From CAXMQS01 sp964195995 (GTDB taxonomy: Bacteria > Actinomycetota > Acidimicrobiia > Spongiisociales > JAOTWH01): a DNA stretch of 64,000 nt. Of the stretch, positions 35,333 through 43,337 are shown piece by piece. Position numbers and translations under genes: made by a program. The stretch spans positions 62,001 to 126,000 of the forward strand of contig CAXMQS010000094.1 of NCBI GenBank assembly GCA_964195995.1, read 5' to 3'. Positions within the stretch are counted from its first letter, which is position 1. The number at the start of each line of letters is the position of its first letter. Below the pieces are notes generated by a model. The model had not been told where the DNA came from. It saw only the letters and a list, made by a program, of their open reading frames with translations, and searched no databases.

Positions 35333-36463
35333 CTAGAGGTCGTCGAGCATGCCGCTGGGGTCGGTGACGCCCTGGGTCGCGATCCACTCCGGATTGACGA
35401 TCGTGCCCAGCCCGAGACCCTCGGGCAGTTGCTCCATCCGTCCATCGCTGACAACCGGCTGGGCGATGCAGTCATCCATGGGATGAACCCCCGTGCCGGG
35501 GATCCCCCACTCGATGGGGGCATCGGTATAGCCAAGGGCGCTGAGCACCTGGGAATGGACATGGGGGAACATGTGGGGGGCGAAGGCCACTCCGCGGGCC
35601 GTGATCGCATCGAGGATCCGAGGAAGCCGCGTGATCCCGCCGTTGGTGGTGACGTCAACGCGCACGACGTCGACGGCGTCGAACTCGAGTAGTGCCTGGG
35701 GGTGATAGGAGCCGCCCTGCTCGTCGCCCATCGCCACCGGCACGTTCACCCCGGCGCGGATGTCGGCAACCAACTGAGCGTCACCTGGAGGCACGATGTC
35801 CTCGAACCATCCGCAATCGACCTCCTCGAGCCGCTTCCCGAAGGCGATGGCGTCCTGCGCCGAGCGGAAGACCATGTTGGCATCGAAACCGATCCAGCCG
35901 TCCGGAGCAGCCTGGCGGGCCGCCATCATCCGCTCCATGCTCAGGTCGAGAGTTGGGGCAATGGCCATCTTGAAGCGCCGCCACCCCTTGGACCACAGGT
36001 CTGTCACCTGAGCTGCCGTTTCCTCCGGACTCAACGATGGCGGATAGCCGACGATGCCGGCGACCGGCATGGGATGGCGCTCCCCGCCAAGGTAGGCACT
36101 GATCGATTGACCCGCCGCCCTGGCGGCAAGGTCCCACGCGGCAACGTCGACGATGGACAGTGCCCGCATCCCGATACCAGCCGCGTGGACCGCGTGGTTC
36201 GTCCACAACGCGTCGTAGAACAGCTGCTTCGGATCGTCAACGGGACGGCCCTCGTATACCGGGGCGACGGTTCGGTGAACGATGTCGGCCACAGGACCGT
36301 CGCGGGTGAGGCAGTAGGCGAATCCGCGCAGGCCGCTGGCGGCATCGATGCGGATGAGGACGAACTCACGATGGCGCATCACCCAGGATCCGAACTGGAC
36401 GGGCGTCTCCAGCTCATGCTTGATCGTGGCGGCCCGCACCGAGATGATTCGATCGTCGCTCAT
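35333..36463 (-). CDS. enolase-superfamily enzyme, mandelate racemase-like (probable acid-sugar dehydratase)
   Basis: A 376-residue enzyme with the N-terminal capping domain and C-terminal barrel. By position the active site resembles mandelate racemase: K165 (FKMAI; the partner at 163 is Arg instead of Lys), metal ligands D194, E221 and D247/E248, the D270-H297 dyad (RVDVTTNGG, FAPHMFPH) and E318 (APIEWG). Dehydration of an acid sugar or epimerisation is likely. The neighbours (lactonase, SDR) fit a sugar-acid dehydratase. The muconate cycloisomerase alternative is weaker, because the KxK motif is absent and a His base is present. It overlaps the SDR upstream by 4 bases. Confidence 0.86.
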   Translation of the reverse strand: MSDDRIISVRAATIKHELETPVQFGSWVMRHREFVLIRIDAASGLRGFAYCLTRDGPVADIVHRTVAPVYEGRPVDDPKQLFYDALWTNHAVHAAGIGMRALSIVDVAAWDLAARAAGQSISAYLGGERHPMPVAGIVGYPPSLSPEETAAQVTDLWSKGWRRFKMAIAPTLDLSMERMMAARQAAPDGWIGFDANMVFRSAQDAIAFGKRLEEVDCGWFEDIVPPGDAQLVADIRAGVNVPVAMGDEQGGSYHPQALLEFDAVDVVRVDVTTNGGITRLPRILDAITARGVAFAPHMFPHVHSQVLSALGYTDAPIEWGIPGTGVHPMDDCIAQPVVSDGRMEQLPEGLGLGTIVNPEWIATQGVTDPSGMLDDL

Positions 36464-37272
36464 ACCGCCACGTACCCATCGTCACACATGACAGTGTGAC
36501 CGGTGACGATGTCCGAGGCGTCGCTGGCCAGGAATATCGCAGCCCCTATCAGCTCTTGGGGAAGCCCGAGGCGATGTCGCAGCATGCGGCCCTCGATGAA
36601 GTCGGAGGTCACCGTGCTGCCACTGTTCACTCTGACCGCCCTGGTTAGCGGCGAGTCGATAAGTGTCGGGCCGATGGCGTTGACCCGTACTCCCCGATCT
36701 CGCCACTCAAGGGCCATGGCTCTTGTGATCTGCACAACGCCGCCTTTCGACGCCAGGTAAGCGCTGGCCCAGGGATAGGCGATGAAGCCGCCGATCGAGG
36801 CCATGTTGATGATGCTGCCCTTCCCCTGGGCCAGCATCTTGCGGCCGAACGCTTGCCCGCACAGGTACACACCCTTGAGGTTGAGTTCGATTACTGAGTC
36901 GAACTCTTCCTCGGGAAAGTCCTCGACCGATGAGCGATAGGCCTTCCCGGCGCTGGCGAGCAGAATGTCGACGCTGCCGAGCTCCTCCACTACCCAGTCG
37001 GCCAGTCCTTCCACCGCCGCCTTGTCGGTGACATCCACAGTCCTCGCGTGTGCGGTGCCGCCCTGGTCTGCGATGATGTCAGCGGTCTCGGTGGCGCCGG
37101 CCATGTTGATGTCCGCTACAACGACCTCGGCGCCGGCCTGGGCGAAACCGATGGAGCAGGCCGCTCCGAGTCCGCTCCCCCCTCCGGTTACCACCGCCAC
37201 CCTGCCGCTCAGATCGAAGAGAGTGCTGACGAAGTCCCCGGGAACATTGAACCACTCCTCGGTTTCGGTCAT
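36460..37272 (-). CDS. SDR family oxidoreductase
   Basis: A 270-residue short-chain dehydrogenase with TGGGSGLGAACS, VVADINMAGA (NAD-preferring), LLASAGKAYRSSVE, catalytic Ser in INMASIGGFIA, YLASKGGVVQI with Tyr-x3-Lys, and ASDIVTGHTVMCDDGYV at the end. It overlaps the gene on each side by 4 bases. In a sugar-acid pathway it could oxidise the starting sugar or a later deoxy-keto acid; substrate unknown. Confidence 0.88.
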   Translation of the reverse strand: MTETEEWFNVPGDFVSTLFDLSGRVAVVTGGGSGLGAACSIGFAQAGAEVVVADINMAGATETADIIADQGGTAHARTVDVTDKAAVEGLADWVVEELGSVDILLASAGKAYRSSVEDFPEEEFDSVIELNLKGVYLCGQAFGRKMLAQGKGSIINMASIGGFIAYPWASAYLASKGGVVQITRAMALEWRDRGVRVNAIGPTLIDSPLTRAVRVNSGSTVTSDFIEGRMLRHRLGLPQELIGAAIFLASDASDIVTGHTVMCDDGYVAV

Positions 37273-37568
37273 GAGGTCTCCTTCAGGGGGTTCACGGGGT
37301 CGGATGGGTGGGCTGCCAGAGGTTCCACCTCAACGGACAACCAAGGGAACAAGGGCAAAGACGAGATCGCCCGGTGCAGCGCGCTGGCGTCGGCCGCCTC
37401 CCACAATCCCCAGTTGGCCCGGCGTCCCGGGATGCGCCACAGTCGGCGGATCGTCCCCTCGGCCGCCAGCTCGGCAGCCCGCAGACGCTCGGCGGCGGTC
37501 AGCCGGGCGAGATCGTCGGCATCTCCGTCCGGTGGCCAGTTGACTTCCACATTCACCAGGAACTCCAC
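37269..37568 (-). CDS. muconolactone delta-isomerase-like protein
   Basis: A 99-residue protein closely following the CatC pattern: MEFLVNVEVNWPPD at the start, EGTIRRLWRIPGRRANWGLWE in the middle, and SSLPLFPWLSVEVEPLAAHP at the end. CatC isomerises muconolactone in the beta-ketoadipate pathway. No catA is visible, and the enolase-superfamily neighbour looks like a dehydratase, so the true substrate may be another lactone. It overlaps the SDR by 4 bases and lies 18 bases after the SMP-30 gene. Confidence 0.86.
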   Translation of the reverse strand: MEFLVNVEVNWPPDGDADDLARLTAAERLRAAELAAEGTIRRLWRIPGRRANWGLWEAADASALHRAISSLPLFPWLSVEVEPLAAHPSDPVNPLKETS

Positions 37569-37586
37569 GTCACTCCTCTCGATCGC

Positions 37587-38492
37587 TCAGATCTCTACCG
37601 TCGCGCTATCCACGACCTTCGGCTCGAGCCCGAGCAGGCCAGCATCTGGATAGAAGAGCGGCACGCCCGTCAATCCTTCTACCCGGAACCGCGTTGCGTG
37701 CCAGCGGCCGATGTTGGGCATCACCAGCGTGTCAAGGTCGGGTCCAGTGAAGACGACGTTGGTCGGCGCAGCCAGCACTGTTCCCTCGGGGTCGTGTCCG
37801 AGGATCTCGAGGCCGGAGTCCTCGCTCCACCGGTAGACGATGTCGGGCCGGTAGCAGGCGATAACGACCGAGCCGTCTGTGGCGAAGGCGAGCCCGTCTG
37901 GGACTGTCCCCGGCATGTCTATCACCACCTCCATTGGACCGGCGCTGCCGTCGGCCAATATCGGGAACCGCAGCATCCTCCCCGGCGTGCTCTCCAGGGT
38001 CCACAGGCTCGACTCGTCGGGAGCCACAGCAACGCCGTTGGGAAAGTCCCGAGATTCCTCGGACCACACCTCGGTCACGCGGCCGGGGCGCACCACGTGG
38101 ATGCGCCCGTCAGCCGTCTTCCATCCCCCTGAGTCCGAGACGTAGTAGTTGCCCCGGCTGTCGAACGCCCCCCAGTTCGGATTCTTGAACGGCGCCTCGG
38201 CGGTCCCTGCCGAGAACTCCTCTACAGCGCCCGAGTCCGGGTCAACACGGAAGACCCTCTTCTTCACAGGATCACAGGCGTAGATCATCCCGTCGCCGTC
38301 TGCGGCCAATCCGAGGGTCCACCCTCCGGTGTTGGCGACCTCGGTGAAGGTGTCATCCGGCTCGATGCGGTAGATCTGGCCGGCCTCGCCGCTCAGGAAC
38401 AGGGTCTCGTCGAGCGTCTTGCAGATGCCTTCAGGATGGTCGACCCCGCTAGCGATCTCCTCCATGTCCTCGAGAGGCACCAAAGGTTGCAT
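37587..38492 (-). CDS. SMP-30/gluconolactonase-like hydrolase
   Basis: A 301-residue six-bladed beta-propeller of the SMP-30/gluconolaconase family: GVDHPEGICKTLDETL, WTLGLAADGDGMIYACD, NPNWGAFDSRGNYYVSDSG, DFPNGVAVAPDESSLW (metal Asn and Asp) and PDGLAFATDGSVVIACY. Such enzymes open sugar or other lactones with a divalent metal. First gene of the long minus-strand operon. The ATG at 38492 with GGAAGG upstream is chosen over an in-frame GTG at 38510. Confidence 0.88.
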   Translation of the reverse strand: MQPLVPLEDMEEIASGVDHPEGICKTLDETLFLSGEAGQIYRIEPDDTFTEVANTGGWTLGLAADGDGMIYACDPVKKRVFRVDPDSGAVEEFSAGTAEAPFKNPNWGAFDSRGNYYVSDSGGWKTADGRIHVVRPGRVTEVWSEESRDFPNGVAVAPDESSLWTLESTPGRMLRFPILADGSAGPMEVVIDMPGTVPDGLAFATDGSVVIACYRPDIVYRWSEDSGLEILGHDPEGTVLAAPTNVVFTGPDLDTLVMPNIGRWHATRFRVEGLTGVPLFYPDAGLLGLEPKVVDSATVEI

Positions 38493-38541
38493 GCTCACCG
38501 CCCTTCCCACGCCTGGGGCAACTCTGGCACCACGCGCTCCT

Positions 38542-38571
38542 TTGTCAAAGCTGGGCTCGCTCCCCTAGATT
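38542..38571 (+). promoter_or_regulatory. candidate sigma70-type promoter for the lipoyl-domain gene
   Basis: TTGTCA at 38542-38547 and TAGATT at 38566-38571 are 18 bases apart, 27 bases before the start codon at 38599, inside the 106-base divergent gap. The match to TTGACA/TAnnnT is good for GC-rich DNA but is judged by eye. Confidence 0.4.
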
Positions 38572-38598
38572 CAATGTAGGCCAACAAGAGAAGAGACC

Positions 38599-38841
38599 AT
38601 GCGGATAGCCGTCGAAATGCCCAACCTGGGCTACGACATGGAGACCGGCGTAGTGATCGCCTGGCTGAAGTCGGTTGGCGAGACCGTCGCCCGCGGCGAG
38701 CACATCGCCGAAGTAGAAGGAGAGAAAGCCACCCTCCAGATGCCAGCCCTGGCCAGCGGCACCTTGATCGAGATCGTCCACGACGCCGGGGCCGAGGTGG
38801 CGGTCGGTGTGACAATCGCGTTCCTGGAAACGGAAGGCTGA
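38599..38841 (+). CDS. free-standing lipoyl/biotinyl domain protein
   Basis: An 80-residue protein that is only a lipoyl domain: strands MRIAVEMPNLGYDMETG and AWLKSVGETVARG, the hairpin EVEGEKATLQM with Lys43 at the attachment position, and the end VGVTIAFLETEG. In normal E2 proteins this domain is fused to a catalytic acyltransferase core; here none follows. GEKA in place of DKA is an accepted lipoyl variant. It is divergent from the operon carrying E1 alpha and beta, so it may be the mobile carrier for that E1. A biotin carrier is less likely because the usual MKM is absent. Confidence 0.85.
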   Translation: MRIAVEMPNLGYDMETGVVIAWLKSVGETVARGEHIAEVEGEKATLQMPALASGTLIEIVHDAGAEVAVGVTIAFLETEG

Positions 38842-38852
38842 GCGGCCCGAAC

Positions 38853-39617
38853 GTGACGAATGGCCGCAAGACCGCCGTAGTCACCGGAGCAGCCTTGGGC
38901 ATAGGTGCTGCGTCTGCCAAGGCCTTCGCTGAGGCGGGATATCGGGTCGCCCTGATCGACATGGACGAAGAGGCGGTACAACGCCAGGCCGCCGCCCTTG
39001 GCGACGGCGACCACCTCACGGCCATCTGCGACATCGCCGATTGGGACCAGGTCACGACAGCCTTCGCCGAGATCGGCGAGACGACTGGGGGCATCGATGC
39101 CCTGCATGCGAATGCCGGCAGCCAGCGCTATGGCCTCTTCGAAGATATGGCGGTCACCGAGATCCGGCGTCACGTCGAGGTCAACCTCCTCGGCCATCTC
39201 TATTGCGTTCGGGCGGCGCTGCCGCTGATGTCTGCGGGAAGTGCCATCGTGATCACGTCCTCGGTGCAGGGCCACATCACCCTTCCCGGCTCGGCGGCCT
39301 ACGCCGCGTCGAAGGCCGGGCTCATGGCGACAGCTCGAGCTCTGGCGGTCGAGTTGGGCCCGAGGGGCATCCGCATCAACACCGTCAGCCCCGGAACTAT
39401 CGACACTCCGATGTTCCGGGGTGCCCTCGATGGGATGAACCCGCAGGAGACCGACAACTTCCTGGACCAGGTGCGTGAGGCCAACGCCCTTGGTCGCATA
39501 GGCGAGCCCCGCGAAGTAGCCGACGTTGTGGTGTTCCTGTGTTCGGGCGAAGCCAGCTACGTGACGGGGACGGATCTTCTCGTCGACGGTGGATTCAGCA
39601 GGGTCAAGAAGTTCTGA
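38853..39617 (+). CDS. SDR family oxidoreductase
   Basis: A 254-residue short-chain dehydrogenase: TGAALGIGAASAKAFAE, ALIDMDEEA (NAD-type Asp), LHANAGSQRYG, catalytic Ser in TSSVQGHI, YAASKAGLMATAR with Tyr-x3-Lys, and SYVTGTDLLVDGGF. It follows the lipoyl-domain gene by 11 bases and starts at GTG. Its end overlaps the convergent gluconokinase gene by 14 bases. Third or fourth dehydrogenase of this cluster; substrate unknown. Confidence 0.87.
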   Translation: MTNGRKTAVVTGAALGIGAASAKAFAEAGYRVALIDMDEEAVQRQAAALGDGDHLTAICDIADWDQVTTAFAEIGETTGGIDALHANAGSQRYGLFEDMAVTEIRRHVEVNLLGHLYCVRAALPLMSAGSAIVITSSVQGHITLPGSAAYAASKAGLMATARALAVELGPRGIRINTVSPGTIDTPMFRGALDGMNPQETDNFLDQVREANALGRIGEPREVADVVVFLCSGEASYVTGTDLLVDGGFSRVKKF

Positions 39618-40113
39618 CGCCCCGCGCCACAAGACCCTGCAGCGCCAGGGCAACGATCGCGGCAGGCTCGGCGTCGGTATCCACGGTGATGGCGTCCGCC
39701 GGCCTCTCGAGGGCATCGAGCTGGCTCTGCAACATATCGGCTTTCATGAAGTGTCCCTCTCGTTGCCTCATCCTGCGCGCGATGGTGGCGAGGTCGCCCT
39801 GAAGGAACACGAAGTGAACCCTGGGGTCTCCCGCGCCTAGCTGGTCCCGGTAGGCCTGCTTCATCGCCGAGCACGCTACGACCACTGGCATGCCGCTAAC
39901 GAGATGGTCCTCGATCAGTGCACGGAGCCTGGAAAGCCAGGGGCCCCGATCGTCATCATCTAGGGCGATACCCGTCGCCATCTTGCGGATGCTCTCAGGC
40001 GAATGCTGGTCGTCGCCGTCGATGAAGACTGCGCCAAGGGAAGCTGCCAGCGCCTTCCCAACGGTGGTTTTCCCCGTCCCCGACACTCCCATAACCACGA
40101 CCGCGTACCCCAT
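39604..40113 (-). CDS. gntK: gluconokinase
   Basis: A 169-residue P-loop kinase. Walker A is GVSGTGKTT; IDGDDQHSPESIRKMATGIALDDDDRGPWL is the GntK substrate block (key parts DGDD-H and DDDRGPWL); SAMKQAYRDQL and REGHFMKADMLQSQ complete the family pattern. It phosphorylates D-gluconate to 6-phosphogluconate. The ATG at 40113 overlaps the stop of the LarA-like gene by one base (TGATG), which decides the start; the frame upstream is open but lies in the racemase gene. Confidence 0.92.
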   Translation of the reverse strand: MGYAVVVMGVSGTGKTTVGKALAASLGAVFIDGDDQHSPESIRKMATGIALDDDDRGPWLSRLRALIEDHLVSGMPVVVACSAMKQAYRDQLGAGDPRVHFVFLQGDLATIARRMRQREGHFMKADMLQSQLDALERPADAITVDTDAEPAAIVALALQGLVARGVRTS

Positions 40114-41369
40114 CACTTGAGGCGATACAGCAGCTCGCCTGCTTCCTCGACCAATAGTCGTCCCTCGACCTCTCGCCAGTCGTCGGGGTCGATCGTCGCC
40201 GGGTCTCGATAGCCAAGGTTGACCTGCCGGCACACGTCCTCGGGGATCCCGGTAGCCAGCGTCACCGTGATACGGGGGTACTCAATACCGTCAACGAACT
40301 CGCCAAGTCCCTTGACGTGAGTTGAGTGCGCCAGTATCGCCCACGGCAGGTGCTCGAACAGGTCCCACTGCTCGACGAAGTAGTCCCGCACGTGATAGCC
40401 CACCCCCGAGATCAGCTCGCCGTGGACGGCGCTCACCTCGGTTAGCCGCGGGGCGTAGACGATCACCTCGCCACCGTCGGCGACGATCGGCTCGGTCTTA
40501 TAGGTCGCTTTGGCCGCCGTCCACAGGTCGCCGTACATCGCAGAAGGCACCGAAAGCACCGACTCGAATGGGCGATCCACGAACTCGATGTTGAGCTTTG
40601 CCGAGGCGTCTGCAGCGGCTTCCCAGGCACCTATAAGGTCGCCAACGTAGAGCCCGTGAGTCTCCTTGCCCTTCATAACCAGCGCCAGCAGGGTGATCGG
40701 TCGCTCCGCGACCACGAACTCAGCGGCCCGATTCAACATGCGACGAACCGCCGTGTCCTTGACGCCCATCGCCACCGAGCTCGTGGCAAGGGCTCCCATC
40801 CAGTGGACGCTGTTGATGATGTCGGGGCCGGCTATACCCGGGAACAGGTACTTGGCGCCACCGGAGAAGCCTGCTGCCTCGTGGGGAAACACCGGGCCGA
40901 CGATCAACAGATGGTCGTAGTCGCGGAACCGGCCATTGATCCGAACGGGTGTCCGCTTGGTGACGAGGCCATCGGTGATCTCAGCCATGGTCGATGAGTC
41001 GATGGTGCCAACGTCGACAAGCGCCTCGGGGCGATGCCACTCGTGGTTGAACAGCCGCGACCGGGGAGTCCGCGCCGAGCGTTCCTCAGCGTCCATTCCC
41101 ACCAACCCCGCTATGGCCTCCTCGCTCATCGGCGGATGGGTACCTAGAGCGATGAGGTAGTCGAGGGCGGCCACGCTTCCGCCGAGCAGCGAATACAGCG
41201 TCCGGTAGATGTGGGGCATCGGGGCATTGCGCGTCCCGTCGGGAATGATCACGAGAACCCGCTTGCCGTGGAGGTCGAGGTCGGCCAGCCCATCGCCGAT
41301 CAGCTTGTCGAGGTGGCCATCGTCAAGAGGGTGGTCAAGACTGCTTCCGCCCTTGACGCCAGGAGTCAT
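40113..41369 (-). CDS. LarA-like nickel-dependent racemase family protein (DUF2088)
   Basis: A 418-residue member of the lactate-racemase LarA family: IPDGTRNAPMPH at about residue 43 (LarA DxTRP region), LGTHPPMSEEAI, NHEWHRPEALVDVG with His residues, VGPVFPHEAAGFSGGAKYLFPGIAG containing the pincer-cofactor Lys position, and SVHWMG. LarA uses a nickel pincer nucleotide made by LarB, LarC and LarE; none is in the window. Homologues act on other 2-hydroxy acids, such as sugar acids. Coupled to gluconokinase, so an aldonate-type substrate is plausible. Confidence 0.82.
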   Translation of the reverse strand: MTPGVKGGSSLDHPLDDGHLDKLIGDGLADLDLHGKRVLVIIPDGTRNAPMPHIYRTLYSLLGGSVAALDYLIALGTHPPMSEEAIAGLVGMDAEERSARTPRSRLFNHEWHRPEALVDVGTIDSSTMAEITDGLVTKRTPVRINGRFRDYDHLLIVGPVFPHEAAGFSGGAKYLFPGIAGPDIINSVHWMGALATSSVAMGVKDTAVRRMLNRAAEFVVAERPITLLALVMKGKETHGLYVGDLIGAWEAAADASAKLNIEFVDRPFESVLSVPSAMYGDLWTAAKATYKTEPIVADGGEVIVYAPRLTEVSAVHGELISGVGYHVRDYFVEQWDLFEHLPWAILAHSTHVKGLGEFVDGIEYPRITVTLATGIPEDVCRQVNLGYRDPATIDPDDWREVEGRLLVEEAGELLYRLK

Positions 41370-41426
41370 AGAAGGCCGTCCAGACGAAATCTGACCATGT
41401 GCCGAGTGTAGAAAGGCAGGCGCCCA

Positions 41427-41702
41427 CTATCGGGGGCGATGGACCTGCCGTAAGTGCCAGCCGGCGCCGTTGCCCTCATGCGGCTGCGGCCACACGATAA
41501 GCAGCGGCGGCAGTCCAAGGGCGATCACGGCCGGCCACAGCCACCAGGACCCCATGGCTGCGAGCACTGCCAGCAAGATGGCGGCGACTAGCGCCGGAAA
41601 GAGTGAACCAACGATGTACCACTGCCGCGGTTGCGCCTCTGGCCGCTCGCCAAGAGATGCCGAATGGTCCTGCCCGCCCCGTGGGCTATTGCTCGACAGC
41701 AT
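41427..41702 (-). CDS. small predicted membrane protein
   Basis: A 91-residue protein with two hydrophobic segments at about residues 29-47 and 52-71 joined by a short turn (GSWWLW), a polar N-terminus and a basic C-terminus. No family recognised. It lies alone between the LarA-like gene and the VOC gene. Coding status rests on the membrane pattern and the absence of a better frame. Confidence 0.5.
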   Translation of the reverse strand: MLSSNSPRGGQDHSASLGERPEAQPRQWYIVGSLFPALVAAILLAVLAAMGSWWLWPAVIALGLPPLLIVWPQPHEGNGAGWHLRQVHRPR

Positions 41703-41769
41703 TGATCGCTCCGTGATCGCTCAACGAACGGTACTCCGACCACGATTCCGAGGGCGCCGAGTTGACCCT

Positions 41770-42177
41770 CTAGCCGGCCTGGCTGATCTCGAAGAGGTGA
41801 CCGTCCGGGTCGCGAAAGAAGCAGCGGATCTCGGCGCCCCAGTCGTGTGGCGGCGTCAGGAACTCCGCACCACGACTCGACAGGATGTCGTAGGAAGCCT
41901 GGCAGTCCTCGACCCGGATCGTGAATGAGTGGTCGACGGTGGAAAGGTCGCCCGAGGGTGCCATCGTCACATCCGGCTTGTCCTTGGAAGGGCCGCCTTC
42001 AGTCACCAGCAACAGCCACACCCCGTTGAAGCTGAGCACAACAGAGGACTCGCCGTACTCGCGATAGATCTCGGCGCCGAGCACATCGCGGTACCAGTCG
42101 CGGGAGCGCGCCATGTCGCTCACCACCAAGATGTGGGTCAGCGCCATGTCCGGAGTCGGGAAGTCCTGGGAAGCCAT
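41770..42177 (-). CDS. VOC family protein
   Basis: A 135-residue glyoxalase/extradiol-fold protein with two modules: ALTHILVVSDMARSRDWYRDVLG at the start and DHSFTIRVEDCQASYDILSSRG, ending EIRCFFRDPDGHLFEISQ. Metal-type His and Glu are at the usual strand positions. Single gene unit; it starts 65 bases from the divergent rhodanese gene. Substrate unknown. Confidence 0.85.
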   Translation of the reverse strand: MASQDFPTPDMALTHILVVSDMARSRDWYRDVLGAEIYREYGESSVVLSFNGVWLLLVTEGGPSKDKPDVTMAPSGDLSTVDHSFTIRVEDCQASYDILSSRGAEFLTPPHDWGAEIRCFFRDPDGHLFEISQAG

Positions 42178-42242
42178 CTGATGACTCTACGACGGGCGGC
42201 TTCGAGGATTCCTGCGGAACCTCTGCTTCGTAAACTCAGCGG

Positions 42243-42692
42243 GTGCGCACAACACTCTCCTCCGCCGTACTCCTTGCGGTAGTCGCCTGTGGCACCAGCA
42301 CCGCGATCGAGACGACTCTGGTAACGGAATCAGTGCCGGCGGCGACTCTGAGCCTGCCGGACGCCAGCTTCGCCCAGGCATCGCCACAGCAGGCTGCCGA
42401 CATCATCGGTTCTCGACTCGGCAGCGACGGTTTCGTGCTGCTCGACGTGCGCACGCCTGAGGAGTATTCGGAGGGCCACATCGCCGGATCCGACAACATC
42501 GACTTCTACGAGACTGCATTCGCCGACAGCATCGCCGCTCTCGACCGAGACGACTCGTACGTCGTCTACTGCCGCTCTGGCAATCGGTCGGGTCAGACCC
42601 TCGAGCTGATGCGTCAACTCGGCTTCACCGACGTAACCGACGTTTCCGGGGGGATCGTCGCCTGGCAAGAGGCGGGTCTGCCTCTCGAATAG
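42243..42692 (+). CDS. rhodanese-domain lipoprotein
   Basis: A 149-residue protein with a short lipoprotein signal ending VVAC, a Thr/Ala-rich linker, and a single rhodanese domain: LLDVRTPEEYSEGHIAGSDNI, the active-site loop YCRSGNRSGQT with the catalytic Cys, and DVSGGIVAWQEAGLPLE. It handles sulfane sulfur or redox signals outside the membrane. The start GTG at 42243 fits the signal peptide. The next gene follows 10 bases later. Confidence 0.88.
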   Translation: MRTTLSSAVLLAVVACGTSTAIETTLVTESVPAATLSLPDASFAQASPQQAADIIGSRLGSDGFVLLDVRTPEEYSEGHIAGSDNIDFYETAFADSIAALDRDDSYVVYCRSGNRSGQTLELMRQLGFTDVTDVSGGIVAWQEAGLPLE

Positions 42693-42702
42693 GGCAGGCA
42701 AC

Positions 42703-43224
42703 ATGACTCCAACAGACTCGAACCGCGACGCCGAGCGTCTCAACATCGTTGCTTGGACCTTCGTCGCGATTCAGGCAGTCCTCCTAGCAGGGATCGTCGT
42801 TGGGCCTCGTGACGAGACCTGGCACGTCGACGAAACCATTCGCGGCGGCGGTCTTGTCCTGTTCGCTCTCGGAGTCGCTATCGGCCTGTGGGCCGCGGCA
42901 CGACTGGGCCGCGGCCTGACCCCCTCCCCCTTGCCGAACGGCCAAGTCGAACTTGTCACCCTCGGGCCCTATCGGTGGGTCCGCCATCCCATGTACTCAG
43001 CCGTCATGTTGATCGCTGCCGCCATCGCCATCCGTGCCGGCAGCATCGCCGTCGTCACCCAGGTCATCGCTCTGGTTGCGCTCTTCAACGTCAAAGCCCG
43101 CTGGGAAGAGGGCTGGCTGGCTGCGACCTTTTCCAGCTATGACGCCTACATGGCGGCGACACCCCGCTTCGTGCCGTTACTCCGCCGCCATCACCCCCTC
43201 GGCCCGACCGCCCCGGGCGGATAG
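42703..43224 (+). CDS. isoprenylcysteine carboxyl methyltransferase-like membrane protein
   Basis: A 173-residue protein with about four helices. The C-terminal half carries the ICMT/PEMT signature: LVTLGPYRWVRHPMYSAVML followed by ALFNVKARWEEGWL, the SAM-binding and catalytic region (GPYxxxRHP, then E-x2-L-like acidic residues). These are membrane methyltransferases acting on lipids or small compounds. Function here unknown. Same strand, 10 bases after the rhodanese gene. Confidence 0.83.
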   Translation: MTPTDSNRDAERLNIVAWTFVAIQAVLLAGIVVGPRDETWHVDETIRGGGLVLFALGVAIGLWAAARLGRGLTPSPLPNGQVELVTLGPYRWVRHPMYSAVMLIAAAIAIRAGSIAVVTQVIALVALFNVKARWEEGWLAATFSSYDAYMAATPRFVPLLRRHHPLGPTAPGG

Positions 43225-43337
43225 ACCCCATCTTCGGCACAAGCCGTCGGCCGGGTCCCGACCGCCCATAAGGCCGCCAACGAGCAGGGCTGAACGGCCC
43301 TATCGCGGCAGGGACCGCCGGCTCTACCTTTTGGGCA

